A stretch of 64,000 nucleotides of DNA, taken from assembly GCA_947683625.1 (NCBI GenBank), contig CANTUR010000047.1:5704001-5768000 (forward strand), read 5' to 3'. Positions 49,320 to 62,366 of this stretch are shown piece after piece. Every line of letters starts with the position of its first letter. Position 1 is the stretch's first letter. The position numbers and the translations under genes were made by a program. The notes under the pieces were generated by a model. That model ran no database searches. It saw only the letters and a list, made by a program, of their open reading frames with translations, and was not told the DNA's origin. The stretch is from Mallotus nudiflorus. Taxonomy: Eukaryota; Streptophyta; Magnoliopsida; Malpighiales; Euphorbiaceae.

Positions 49320-50182
49320 CTAGTTAATCAGCTAATTCTTCTTTAAAAGCTTGAAGATCGACTCACAAATGGTAGTTAATTTGGCTATGAATTTTCTTAT
49401 ATATTGTAGCCTTCTTATAAACCCTTTGACTTCTTTCTCATTCTTTGGAGTAAATATTTCTCTGATTACTCTGACTTTGTCTGGATCCACCTTTACACCT
49501 TTCTAACTTACAATGTGTCCCAATAGTTTTTCGAACGTCACCCAAAAACACATTTCTTCAAATTCAGTATGAGGTTATACTTTTCAGCTCTTGCTAAGAA
49601 CTTATCTATGGCTTTGAAATGCCCTTCTCTGGTCAAAGACTTCACCATCATGTCATCTACATACACCTCTATCTCTTAATGGATTAGGTCATGTAGCAGT
49701 GTAATAGCCATTCTTTGGTAAGTTGCCCTTGCATTTTTCAATCCATATGGCATAACTATATAACAGTAAACACCCTACTCGGTAATGAAAGAAGTCTTGA
49801 AATTGTCAATTACCGCCATCATGAGCTGATTGTATCTTGAGAAGTCGCCTATAAAGGAGTACATAGCACTGAAAGCTGCACTGTCAACCAAGGTGTCAAT
49901 ATACGGTAAAGGAAAATCATCCTTAGGAAAAGCCTTGTTAAAGTCCCTAGAGTCCACACACATTCTGACTTTACCATCTTTTTTGGGAATCGAGACTATG
50001 TTAGCCAGCCACTGGGTGTCATTTACCACTTCTAAGAACTTCACTTTCAGCTGCTTTTCTACTTCTTCTTTGATTAGGAAGGCCCATTCTGGTCTTAATC
50101 TTCTCTTCTTCTGCTTTATCAGAGAGATGTGAGAATTCATGGGAATCTTATGCTCTGCAATCACTCTATCAATCCTAGGCAA
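49320..50182 (-). pseudogene. Outer Tat reverse transcriptase
   Basis: The open part (49775-50182) contains HKIPMNSHISLIKQKKRRLR, VSIPKKDGKVRMCVDSRDFN and FPLPYIDTLVDSAAFSAMYS. After a stop, the palm motif region follows with EVYVDDMMVKS (about 49620-49660) and LILNLKKCVFG. Copies RNA to DNA in functional relatives; here it is broken by stops and small indels. Confidence 0.85.
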
Positions 50183-50255
50183 ATCCTCATAGCCCCAAGC
50201 AAATACTTTCTGTCTTCTTTTAACAATTTCTTTTATTTTTTTCTCTCATCAGGAG

Positions 50256-51347
50256 TTAAGTCAGAATAATAAGTATATTGTTAGGGTTATCACTTATGCC
50301 TAGATTAAATGATTTAATCTGCACTAAATTAATGGCAAACATATGCATGAAATGATCATCACACACAGCATAACCATTAGGAAACACATCGTACAAGTAA
50401 GCATAATCAAACATCATCACATTAACTTTAAAAAGAAAAATGTCATCAGTCTCAAATAAATTAAAAACAAAATGGTCAATGTCATCATAAAACACATCCA
50501 TAATAGAATTAAGGACAAAGGCTTTAAAGTTAAATTCTTCTTCCTGGTTAGCAGCATCCTTCAACTCCACTGCAGGAATGTCTACTTCTAATTTTGAAGT
50601 CAATACTAGCTCTTCTACCATGGGTTCTTCAACAATAGGCTTTTGGTTCCCATCCACATATTCAGCGAGATTTTAAATCCAAGGACTAGTTTCTCAACAA
50701 TCATCAGGGGATTAGGAGCTCCTTGGTAGTGGTAATTGGCACTTTCCTCTACAAATGTTTCCCAGAGCGTCTTCTTCTTCAACTCAACCATAATTTTGCT
50801 TTTCCTAGACTTGCCCTTAGTTTCCTCCCTTTCATCAAACTCATTCTCCCCTGAATATCCTAACCCGTGCTTCAAAATCGGTACCTTAGGTTTAATAAAT
50901 CCCGATGGGCCCAGCTGATTCTTTTCGAGTCCCATCCCAGGCACAAACTGTATATTCTTCATTATACTGACAATCTTTGGGTTCAACTCATCTTCATAAA
51001 TCATACAGACTTCGAAACTCGAGCTATTCGAGATCTCAGTAGGAGCTAGTTTCAATGCAACAACTGCAGCCTCTATTTCAGCCGTTATAGTAACCACCCT
51101 CCCCTCATGTGGAAATTTAATCTTTTGATGAACGGTAGATGGTACTCCCTCCAAAGGATGGAACCATGGTCTTTCCAGAAGAATAACAAAGGTGATTGGG
51201 ATGTCTATTACATAAAGTTTAACCTAAACTTTAATAGGTCCAGTCTTGACTAAAGTTTGGAAAGTTTCCTCAACTAGCCTTTTCGTATCATTATAAGCTT
51301 TTATGACTACATCAGAGGGTTTCAAATCAGCTACCATCAAGCCCAAC
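50256..51347 (-). pseudogene. Outer Tat protease C-terminal part and PR-RT linker
   Basis: GLMVADLKPSDVVIKAYNDT continues the protease fold interrupted by the solo LTR. The next frame (50615-51154) has MEGVPSTVHQKIKFPHEGRV and FVPGMGLEKNQLGPSGFIKP…HGLGY, a G-patch-like segment usual after the Tat protease. The frame at 50256-50657 is acidic linker without recognisable motifs. Confidence 0.75.
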
Positions 51348-53420
51348 TGTAAGCACCCAATTTCAGGATGCAATTGTGCACAATTACGACATAAGCCCCT
51401 ATAATTAAATTCATTCAAAAATTGAACTTGGTTGTTGATTTTCTGGACTTTAAGGACTAAATTGCAACATTTGTTAGGATTTGATTGCAAATAAGTCAAT
51501 TTTTTAGGGATTTTTTGGTAATTAAAAGTATAAAAATTTTAGGATCGGCATTATACAATGTCGGTCGGCATTGCATAGTGCTGATGCGCAATAAGTCCCT
51601 TTTTTTTATTTTTCGCGTATTTTTTTATTTTTTTCAGTGTTTTGATTGGTTAAAAATTCAAATTTTATCTTATAAGGTTTTTTTAAAAAACGCAGAAGAT
51701 ATTTTTTTTGAAATCAAAGAAAAAAACAAACACTATCTGATTAGATAGGTTTGTTCCTCCTTTGGAGGAAGTTCAGTACGCGTAGACTATGGATTTAAAA
51801 GTAGAGTCTGCATGCATGCGAAGGAGGAATTTTTTTGGAGGATTTTTCTTTGAGGACTTCTTTTCCAGAGGATTTTTTTTTAAAAGGCACACTGAGACAC
51901 AGCGAAAAAAACAGAGAGACTGCGAGCACAAAAAACTCTAATTTTGGATACTTGAGTTTTCGAAAGCAATAGTCCAGAATATACAATATTTTAATTTCAA
52001 CGGTGATAATCCAATCTGAGGGGCTCAAAAAGGGCATTTGCACAGCATCTAAATCTTCAGTGTTATTTTCTATTTCATTTTTTTTACTCTTTTCTATTAT
52101 TTTCAGTTTATGATTTTTTCTTTTATTTTTAGTTATTGTTTTGATTATTTGATTTCAGTACTAATTTGATTACTTTTTTATTTTGATATGTGCATATGGA
52201 TTAAGGAGAATACTGCCTATATTAAAATTAAGCAGAAGGTCCATGGAATGCCATGGAAGAACCTATGTTGTTTCCCAGTAGGATTTAGGATTTTTTTTAT
52301 TATTTATTATTTTTCCATTTTTAGTGTTCTGTGTAGTTATTTTAATTTCTAGGTGTATAATCATTTAATTTAATTTTTGTACGTAGTTTGTAATAGCCCC
52401 AGGAGTGGGAATAGTGAAAATTTAATTTTTTGTACTTTAAAATTAATTAATAATTAGGTTCAATTGGGTATAAATCAATTAAATCAATGGTGGTAGTAGC
52501 TTAAATTAGGGTTTGCATGTAATTAATTTAGAGTTTTTTAGAATACCACTATAATGTTTATTTGATCCATTTTTTTGTGTTTTATTTGTTTTGGGCTTGT
52601 TTTTTGTGTTTTTATCCTTTTGAGTCTCAAGCCCACGTTTAGGTCTAACCCACTTAATAAATAGGCTTAAAAAAATGATTTAGGTTTTTAAATAATTAAA
52701 ATTAATTTAGGCCCATTAGGTTAATTAGATTTTAGGCCCACTTAGTTAATTAAATCTTGTCTAAACTTAGCTCAGCCCATTTAATTGCATTTCTTTTAAA
52801 ATAAATAGACCTAGGCCCACATTTTACTTAAAATAAAACCAAGTTAGACTTAGGCCCACTAATTTGATTTTTCCTTAAAATTGAATAGACTTAGGCCTAT
52901 TCCTTAGACAAATTAAAATAAATAGATCTAGGCTCACTAATTAATAAAAATGTTGGCCCACCTATAGTCCATTTCTCATTTGTAAATAATATGTAGACTT
53001 AACTAACTTATAAAATAAAATTAACATAGTTTAGACATAGGGACATTGCCTTTTTTATGCATTTTTATTTGTAATTGTATTGACCTGTTGCCTTTTGGGT
53101 TAGATGGATGTTAATTAGGGTTTAATAAAATTGCATGTAATTAGAGGATGAAATAGTCATTTATAAAATTATTCTAAAAGAACACGAGACAAAGAGAAGT
53201 TAGTATTCCGTATCCAAAATCTCCTGGTTGTGGTGTTAGCTTTCTTTTAGAGAATCGAGCACCACCTTTTCGATTTGTCCCAGTTATTACCCTGGGTGGC
53301 GACTCCTCATCTCCACGCCATGTCTTTGTGACAGTGGTTAGTGTGTTCTCTAAGGTCCTAAGCCTAAACAGTGACGTGGTTGCTAAAATCTTGGACACGC
53401 GCTAAACCCCGCCGTCTACA
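51348..53420 (+). mobile_element. Solo LTR of the inner Tat family, inserted in the outer protease gene
   Basis: 2073 bp, starting TGTAAGCACCC and ending CCGTCTACA on the plus strand, homologous to 27026-29174 in inverted orientation. Flanks CCAAC (51343-51347) and CCAGC (53421-53425) form a 5-bp target duplication with one mismatch. Protease sequence on both sides joins in register, so this is an insertion followed by loss of the element body. Confidence 0.9.
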
Positions 53421-53830
53421 CCAGCTTTAGTAGGATCTTTAGAAGACACACATTGATGGTTAACCTATTATCAAACATGACACAACATGTTAACTTGTCT
53501 TTCACTTCGGCCTTAATGAACAGGGCTTTACTGTGATCCCTTCCTTCTAAAAGTAAGTCATCATCTATGAACACAATTGCCCCTTGAGGACTTTTCGTTA
53601 GCGAACTCACCATTTGCTCTGGAGTGTGCATTGAAGGTATCTTTTTGTGATCGAGAGCAAAAACTAGTGCCTTCCAATGGGCCCGAGAGTTCATAAGCAG
53701 CTCCCAAATACTAGCAAGAGTTTTCTCATCACTTTTGGCCTCAATAATCTCCTCAGCTTTCTCATTTTTCTTTGATCCCACTTTCGAACTACTTTCTTTC
53801 TCTACCTTAGCCTTCTTCACTTCATCCCCC
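53421..53830 (-). pseudogene. Outer Tat protease N-terminal part and end of gag
   Basis: The frame begins with Lys/Glu-rich text (KKAKVEKESSSKVGSKKNEK), then DDLLLEGRDHSKALFIKAEV and KDKLTCCVMFDNRLTINVCL. This fits the Tat protease start, but the expected D-N/S-G-S active site is replaced by D-N-R-L. It continues after the solo LTR at 51347. Confidence 0.75.
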
Positions 53831-53879
53831 CTTCCTCTGATTTCTCAACAGACTGCGTTGTTCTCCTCTCATTGTTCTT

Positions 53880-55360
53880 CCATAGATCAACTGCTTCTCC
53901 CTCTTCATCATCATAACTCCAAAAATCCAACATATTTACATGAGACTTAATGTCCTACTGCCTCAGATTCAAGTTTTTTATTGTGGTTTTGGTGGGGTAG
54001 GTGTGACATCAACAAAGGAATTAATAACTTATTCCTCTATTAGGCCCTTATTGATCATCAAGATACGGGGATTTAGTGGTGGTACATTTCGACAGTTGGT
54101 TAAAGGGTTATTTTGGGTATTTAGTTTTCTAGTTTCTGGGTCGGTTATTTTGCCTGAATCGATTAAATCTTGAATCTCATGTTTCAGGTGAGTGTAACTT
54201 TTTGTATCATGCCCAATGTTCTGGTGGTACTTGCAGTATAGTTTTAGGTCAGCATTTGGGAAAGGAGGTTATTTAGGTAAGGGTTGTATAAGGTTATTCT
54301 CAATTAACATTTCTAGGACTTTGGAGAGGGGTCTTCCCAAATTAGAAAACCTTCGGGACTACCCGACTACATTGATATGTACATTACTTCTTGGTCCAAC
54401 TTTGCCACCAGACCTAAACCCTTCTCTGTTCGCAGATCTTCCATTGAAGAACTTCTTTTCTTGTGTAAGGTCTGATTCTTTCTATACTCCAAACCTATAT
54501 AACTCCTCAAAGTTTCAAATCCCTAAATCCCTCAGTTTCTTGAAGAGAGGGAGTACACACCCTTCCATAGCTATTACCAACTGATCAAATTTCGTGGGCT
54601 GTTACTTTATTTGTGCTAACTTAGCTCTCCACTTGATCAAATAATCCGTAAAAGATTCATTGAATTTCTACTTCAGGTTCTGCAAGTCTCTCAGAGAAGT
54701 CTCCATGTAAATATTGAGACTATATTGCTTAATAAATGCAACACATAGTTCCTCCCAATCAACTTGAACACGGGATTCTAATGCAAAATACCATCTAATG
54801 GGTGCTCCTTCCAAATATAACAGGAATTGCTTTACAATCTATGCTTTAGTTAGTTCAGTTGTCTTCATGTGGGTCACATACTGCTTTAAATGAAGGTGAG
54901 GGTCCTCTGTGTCAGTGAACTTCTTTATGTCAAGAAACTTGAACTTCCATGGTAAGGGATCATCATCCTTATCCAGGCTCAGCTCGAAATAACTCATTAG
55001 GGCATCGATCCCTTTTTCCTTCATCATCAGCTGCATTTGAGCCATAGACTTGACAAGGTCTTTAGCTCAATCTGGCTTCTCCATATTTCCCTAGGCATTT
55101 TCTTTCTGACGGATAACAGGTTCTGCCAATACTGTCTACTGATCATTTTCTACCTCTTGCCTTTCAGGAACTTTGGCATCCATATCAAAAGGTCAAGGTT
55201 GAGGTACTGGTGGTTAGGGCACTGGTGGCTGTGGTATTGGCGGCTCCCCTCTAGCTGTACCCATCATTTCCCCCATAATTTGTCTCATGATCGCCCTGAT
55301 TTGTTTGGCCATTTCAGCTTTCAACTGTTCCTTGAAGGCTTCAGCATCAAATTTTGCCAT
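53880..55360 (-). pseudogene. Outer Tat gag
   Basis: Likely start at 55360: MAKFDAEAFKEQLKAEMAKQ. Further on are the segment DALMSYFELSLDKDDDPLPW, then KFKFLDIKKFTDTEDPHLHL and a retrotransposon gag domain read across stops (FLLYLEGAPIRWYFALESRV, WEELCVAFIKQYSLNIYMET, LRDLQNLKQKFNESFTDYLI). Gag forms the particle that packages element RNA. Several stops and shifts; a pseudogene. Confidence 0.8.
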
Positions 55361-56225
55361 TTTGATCCCTCTATAGATTCTAACCAAACAGCTTGTGTTA
55401 GATCGTTCCCAACTGGTAGACTACTGTGGATCTATAGTTGCAACCATTGAGGATTAGAAACATGCATGGCATATGTGCATGAAATGCAAGCCTACTAGTA
55501 AGAAGGAAAAGAAAACCAAACATATATGCCCGTATCAGAGGACAAAACAAAAAGCTCTTTAACGATATCTCCACCCTTATTTCTCTCACAGACGTGTTCA
55601 ATGGCAAATTCATTGTCCTATGATTTTTTTTTTGGGTTTTTATTACCAACAGGGAATAATAAAATCAATGAATGCAAGATAACTCTCAAGACAATACAAA
55701 CTAGTGGCACTTCCTCCAAATAATTCTAAAGTCCACTTTAAATGGCCAAGAATGATATCAAAGGCTCACTTTGTCAATATCCCTTTGAAATAGGCTAATA
55801 ATAAGCATGAAAGGCCTGTCTTGTCAAAGCTTATTTTGTAATGGGCTTAGGCCTTATTTAAAGGATTACCATATAGCATAAAGCACATGCATTTGGAAAA
55901 AAAATCCTAGTGAAAATTGTTAAGTCATTTACATGAGCTAAATCTTAGATAATAAGCTTCGGCTCCCACAGCTATATACATCCATTATGTCTCCCTACTC
56001 AAGGGTTTGTGCGACGTGGATAGGTACGTGTCGTGAGTGACAATAATCAAATACCTCATCACCAGGTTTAAATGAAACATAGGTAGCAAAGTAAAGATTA
56101 TTGTCAGTTTATTTTGGACTTGGAATGCATTGTGTGAAAACGTGTAGTGTATGCAAAATTTATGGAGGAAATATAGAAATAATCAAAGATGATAAATTAC
56201 AAAACACTTGGAATCAGTTTCTCTA

Positions 56226-56243
56226 TCCCCAATAGAATCGCCA
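56226..56243 (-). promoter_or_regulatory. Primer-binding site of the outer Tat element
   Basis: Minus-strand TGGCGATTCTATTGGGGA lies one base after the LTR end. It resembles the TGGCGACTC…GGGGA site usual in Ogre/Tat elements, which I recall as complementary to an arginine tRNA. Several positions look mutated. Confidence 0.75.
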
Positions 56244-56244
56244 C

Positions 56245-58130
56245 TATAGGCAGCGATTTTTGTCGTGCACCCAAATGTTGGCGACCACATCACTATGTGA
56301 GCTCGGGGCTCACTAAGAAATACATAGTGGGCTTGGGACTCAAAATGGAGATGGAGTCGCCACCCGGATGAAAGTCGGGATATACTATACAGCAACTGGA
56401 TTTCATAGAGGTTCCCAAAAGCCGTCATTAGATATCAAGTTCGGAAACTGGATATGAGCTTTTGGAATGCCCACCCAACCTTGTAGTTGGCTTTCGTGTG
56501 TGTTTTGTATTTTATTACCTTTGATTATTAATTTATTTCCTTATTGACATGCAAATCACGATTGGTTTCTAATTTTATATTTCATTCCAAGTTTACATAT
56601 TAGTCTCATTTCATGCTTATATCCACGACATTCAATCATAAATAAAAAAAATAAAAATAAAAATATTTTAAAACCATTAAAATAAAAGGGAAGATGGATT
56701 AAGGATTATAACTTTTAGTGTAAATAAATATAAAAATACTAAAAATAAACCATACATAAATAAAAAAATAAACTAGTTAATTATACAAATTAATACTAAA
56801 AAAAATGATAAATATGGTGACCGTCTAGTGATTAAAAATCACCAAATAATTCATGTAACACGTACCAGTTAATCCCATACAACAACAATAATATTTACAA
56901 ATCATCAACAAATAGGATTCACAAAAATAAATGAAAATAAACTCATAAAATGGTCCACTAAATATCATAAAAAGGGAAATAACATAGGAACAGTATCAAT
57001 CAACATAGAAATCATACATAATCTTTAAAAAAATCACAAATTAAACACAAAAATTATGCCAAAAATGCAAAATACGAATGAAAAATCAAGACATAATCAG
57101 ACAAAACTCTATCAAAGAGACGATGTCTCTTCAAAGAGCCATCACCTCCTAACCAGGAGGCAATGCCTCCGTCGCCTCATCATTAAGGGGCGATGCCTCT
57201 ATAAAGAGACGTCGCCTCTTCAACAAAGGCAAGCGTCTCTTCATAGAGGCAGGAATACTATACATTTCTTACATCCTAAGAAATACGACAATCATACAAA
57301 TAAACAAGAAATAAACGTGAATATACAAATATGAACAATCAATATCCAATATCTCATGCAACCATGCTTCTCTATAAGCTTAAAATAAGTAATACAACAA
57401 AATAACAACAAATCAAAACTTTTAATGAAGATAAAAACTCAAAGCTTAAAAATAGAGAAACTCACTGACTTACACGTGTTTGATTCTCCTAACTAAGCCC
57501 TCAGAGCTTGGTTAATGGAGGAATGGCCTTAAATGCAAGGAAGGTTCCCTCTTCTTCTCAATAATCAAGTCATTTAAGCTTCAAAGTCCCTTCCTCTTCT
57601 TCTTCCTCCTTTCTTCCTTTCTTTTTTTCTTTTCCTTTCTATTTTCTCTCTATTTTTTCCAGGTGTTTTTTTTCCTAACAACTAGCCAACTTCTTCTCTT
57701 TTTTCACACATTCCCTTTTAAAGTCTTTCTTATTTTCTTCTTTTTCAGATTCCCAAAAGCCCATTCTCACCCTCTCCCATTATCCTTTTTTAATTCCCTG
57801 AGCTCTTTTCTGTCTTTTTCCCTTTTCTTTTTATCCAAAAATAACCAAATCTCAACAGGTGGATTTCCAACCACTGTCATTAATGATATTTAATGCTGCA
57901 GAGAGTGGACGTCATCGCCTCACCGATGCCTACGGTGAATAGACAATGCCTCTTCATTGAGGCGATCGTCTCTTCACTTGAGTCAAGTCAAGGCCCATGG
58001 GTCAAAAAGTGATAGATTTGGACTTTGACTTAGTATTTAGGCTTGGATATGATTTTTGTGAGCTTAGATTAGTGTTTAGACTTTCATAGTTGATTTTAGA
58101 AAAGTCACGGTCTCTTCTTACATTCAAATT
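56245..58130 (-). repeat. 5' LTR of the outer Tat element, outer end missing
   Basis: Aligned with 8525-10443 along almost its whole length. It lacks the last ~60 bases present in the left copy (the part ending TGTGGACAC on the sense strand), so a deletion removed its transcription-proximal end and any target duplication. GAGGCG motif clusters lie at about 57110-57260 and 57905-57975. Confidence 0.8.
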
Positions 58131-58558
58131 AAAAATGATTGAATTTAGAAAAAATTATGAGTAGAAAAGAGGGGGAAAAAACACTAATATGGAATTATAT
58201 AGTGTGTATTCAGTCATGGGAGTTGTAAATTTTGTACGTTGGTTGCAACAAGCATAAGTTGCAACCTACTTTTGCTATGAGTGTACTGTAGACTTACCTA
58301 TGCACAGGGAGTCGCTACGGTTTACTTCTTTGGAAACTGACATTGTGACATATAAAAAGAAAAAAAAAAGTTCAAGATCAAACAAATTAGTACACCAAGA
58401 AGCTAAACCTTTCTACCTAGGCACCCCAACTAGAGTAACGAGTATCAGACCGTTGACAGTAAGGGAAGCTACTCAAAAATGGAAGATTTACAGGCAAAAA
58501 CAGAGGTGAAACCAAGTTTTTTTTTTTTTTTTTTTTTTTTGTTAAAAAAAAAAAAGAA
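58131..58558. other. Short spacer between the outer LTR and the protease gene
   Basis: No gene. It includes a small inverted repeat (GTTGCAAC…GTTGCAAC near 58242-58266) and a T run at about 58518-58540. Part is probably the 3' UTR of the minus-strand aspartic protease-like gene. Confidence 0.6.
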
Positions 58559-61500
58559 TTAGATAGGTAAAACAAAGTGATACAGTAGAATTAACAATGA
58601 ACTCATTGTATGGGGCAGCCATGGAATATCTTGAGGTGCCACAGAAGGTTTAGAGGAAGTCCTTCCAGCTACAGCAGGTGCAACTGCACGCTTATTGGGG
58701 ATGCGCTGTTGCTCATTGGTCGGCAATGGATTTGGTGATTGGTCATTTGGAGGTGGTGCAAGCTTCACTTCTGTTTCATCACTTATAGCTTGACCTGCAG
58801 GCATGGCACAAGGATGAAACCGGTATTAGAACTGCCAACAAAAGACTCAAAACTTTCTAGTGTATTCATGTGAAAAATGATCGACATAAATAAATGTTGA
58901 CAACAGGCTCAATTTTTATTGAATTGATTACACACTAAAAAATTGGAATATATATCAGCACAGGATGAGCACAAAGCTCTGACTAATACAACACCTTGCT
59001 AACAGTTTTTAAGATGATGCTTTCGGTTTTTGGGCATGAAGAAAGGTTTGGGTGCTGACTAGAAACAATACTCCACCGTTGATGTTCAAAGAGACAGATG
59101 GTTAAAAAAATATCACAATACTGATTAGTAATATATTCAACAAGCCATCATCAAAGCAAAGCTAGAAACACTGGCCTGAAACAAGAAATACCCTGTGCGA
59201 CTTCTTGATATAATGATGACAATGAGTTTTATTATGGACTATACTGATTCAATGCCAAATAGAACATTTCGATAGCAGTCAAAAGGTTATTGAAAAATCA
59301 TGAACCAAGATAAAAATTCATCATCAAAAATTGGTATAAATTGTCCATTAGACTCCTTTTCAACATAAGAGGCCAGTCCTAGAAATTTTATATAAAATTT
59401 CACAAGCATTTTGAAACAAGAAATTCTAAGAATCAATTAATGATTCAATGTATACAGAATGATTAGTATAAGGACACAAAAGATACTTACAATTGGAACT
59501 AGACCAACCCAATTTCAAATTCTCCATATCAAAAACTACACGGTAGCCTGTCATATAGTTCTCTGTAATTTACATATTTGTCAGTGTTATTATAGAAACT
59601 GTGAAGAATAATAAGTACGCAAAGTGAAAAGTGTAAAGAGGAACACTCACGTCCAATAATACCATAGTGGAAATCAATTGGCTGCAGTGTTAGACAGAAC
59701 ACAGTGAATTCCTGCACCGCAAAAATCCAGATAATTGATATTCTCCAAACAGATAATATGTAAGTTTTGCATCTAGTCACCATACTAACAGCTAAGAAAT
59801 ACTAAAACGAGCATCTGCAATTTTAAAGCCCAAACTTTAATTCTGATTATTCATACACTTGCTAAAATAATCATATTTGTTAAAAGTGATTACTTCAGGT
59901 TGTATAGTTTATGGCATGCTGACAAGAAAAATGTGTAATGGGAGATTTTTTCTTTGTAAGTTCATCCATTGGAAAGCATATTATGGTTTCAACTAGACAA
60001 CAAGGCTAAGCTACCCCATCAACTCCTAAATTCGTCCTAATGAGATTAGTACTTATTTTAGGACAATTTGAACTCGAGTTCAAACACTCAAGGAGAATTG
60101 TCATGGAACTCAACTAAAAAAGCACATATATTTGGGGTCTTAGAATATTAAGTGTGTTAAAAGCTGGGTTGTTTATCTAAAAGCTTGGACCACCCAACCT
60201 TTTGCTACCCAAAAATTATTAAAAAAAACAAAACTCATTTTCAATTTTCTCTCCATGCACATCTTGACTTTGTTGAAACCAAGCTAAGTAGCGAACAAGT
60301 TTCAGGGCACACAATGCAGACTGCTCATGATTTTGTCCATAACTCAACATTTATATACTGTAGGTACTTTATGATTTTTTTTCCCCCTTTTTTGATCTTA
60401 CCAAAATTTATTTGCTCCCAACACCTCCTAAATTACATAAAACTAGGATGCATACCTGATTCTGAGGAACATAATATGTGGAATTATGAATTAGAAGGCT
60501 TTGGTTCATAGGGAAACGAAGTTGCATGATAGGGATGTTACCCAAATGCTTTAAACTGCTCCAAAGAAAAACAACAGAAATCAATTATAGATGAAATCAG
60601 AAAAAACGCCTGCAAACTGCTCCAACTCTATCATCCAACCTGGTGTTATAACAATAGTTCCATGGGCCTCCCTGGGAGCTGATTCTTTGAGCATTCACTT
60701 TTTTATCAAACTGGAATCAGGAAGCACTTACTTCTTAAGATACATAATAAGAATAACATTAAAAAAAATCATACTATGATCTCAGATATGCACCTCCAAC
60801 ACAATCTTATTATAAACATCAGTTGGAAGATATGTGAAAGATGCACCACTGTCAACCAATGCTTTGAATCCAGATTGATTAAGACAAGAATTACCAACAC
60901 AATACGACTCCACCTCGATAAGATAAGCTTCACTGAAACAATTAAGATACTAGTTGCAGTATGCATGAACATGAAAAAGAACGAAAGAGCAAGTTTGATA
61001 GATCTAAAAATTAAGAAAAATGCCCTGGCAAATAAAAGAGAACCAATTTCAAAGTAGTAAACGGAAGCCATACTATTTTCCTTGAATAGGCAACAATGGT
61101 GTTGACTTTTGGGATGTAGGTCCTTGGTCACCAAATAAAATTGTCCCAGAACCATTCTCATCAAAACAGAGTGAAAAAGATTTCTGAATTAATCCAGCTT
61201 TCGCAAGCAAACTTGGGACAGAAATGTTTCCAGGTCCTAATCCCATGACACCATCAGGAGCAGCTCCATCCAAATAACCACCAGTTTGTTTCCTACCACA
61301 GCTGCATCACAAGAAAATAAATAAACATAACTTTCAAGCATAACTATACTAACCCATGAAGCTAAACAAAGTAAGAAATTAAGAAGACGAGACGAGACGA
61401 GTAAAATAACCACCCCAAAATAACAGAAGCCTGAACACTTCTTTGTGTTGAATTATCAGTAACTGAAGCCAAATGCAATTTGTCTTCAACCAAAAACCCG

Positions 61501-62366
61501 GAACTTGAAGTATTTCCAGGATCAGCATAGTTAGCAATATAAGGACAAGGATCCTCCTTAAGATTTTTACAATGAGACCCCAATTCACAAAGCTGATGGT
61601 TACAAGAAAGGTGTCCGCTTGTAGTTGATAAAGATGGACTATACTCGCTCAAATCTTTATCCTGCATTAATTAGACGATGCCCCACCCAAGGAGCACCTG
61701 CCAAAATCAATTATTGCAAAATTAAACACTAAAATCCTAATTATCAATTCAAATCACTGCCACGACATTTCAAATTTTTATTTTTTTTCAAAAAACAAAA
61801 GAAAAAGAAAAAGAAAACACTAACCAATGAAGTGTAGAAACTTGCAGATAAAGGAGCGCACTGTATGCAATCACATGGAACCCACAATAAATCACTACCA
61901 GCATCCAATGCAACAAGAAATGATACATTTGGCGTTCCTATGTCAATCCATGTGTAATGTAACCTGCAAAAAAAAAAAAAAAATCCTTGCTTAATTTTCT
62001 TGGTAACCAAACAGGTCTTAAATTAGAAATAACTGACCAGTCAAGATCATTGCCGAAGAAGAAAGTGCGGCTTCCATGAGGAGGAAACAGCAGCTGATTT
62101 TGAGTACCGAGCTTCATTTTCTGGCGTTTCAGGTCGTTACTAAGCAGCAACTGTAAGTACTGAAAGCTATTCCTTTTAGGCCATGTTTGGTGGCTGCTTA
62201 CATGATGACGGCTGCTATTACTCCTTGAAGCTAAAAGCGATTTGGCTTCGTCGGAGAGACGGTGAATGAGCCTAGAAGAGAATGTAAGTCCAAGGGAAGG
62301 ATTACAGAGAAAAGAAAAGGAAATCAACAGCGCCACCGCTGCAACCACCGCACGATCGGCCATCAT
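58559..62366 (-). CDS. Aspartic proteinase-like protein 1 (pepsin-like A1 family), ten exons
   Basis: Exons on the minus strand, each with GT-AG introns and matching phase: 62038-62366, 61825-61963, 61414-61661, 61074-61301, 60794-60932, 60640-60710, 60456-60555, 59651-59711, 59491-59562, 58559-58794. They sum to 1623 bp, 540 aa. Close to Arabidopsis At5g10080 (about 528 aa) through the whole length. Signal peptide (about 1-26), then LHYTWIDIGTPNVSFLVALD. The first catalytic motif is D130-A-G rather than D-T-G; the second is D342-S-G. Cys-rich plant inserts (CDCIQC, CNHQLCELGSHC, CPYIANYAD) follow. The tail has Ser/Pro-rich sequence (SPNPLPTNEQQ) and ends in a hydrophobic segment (SSLLILLYHFVLPI), suggesting GPI anchoring at the plasma membrane or wall. 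Substrate unknown. The alternative start is Met2. Introns of 744 and 696 bp are ordinary; no break is seen. Confidence 0.95.

Noticed and set aside
60769..61164. Frames on both strands across introns of the protease gene
   Set aside because: They cross clear splice sites of the minus-strand gene; the phase-consistent exon chain explains the region.
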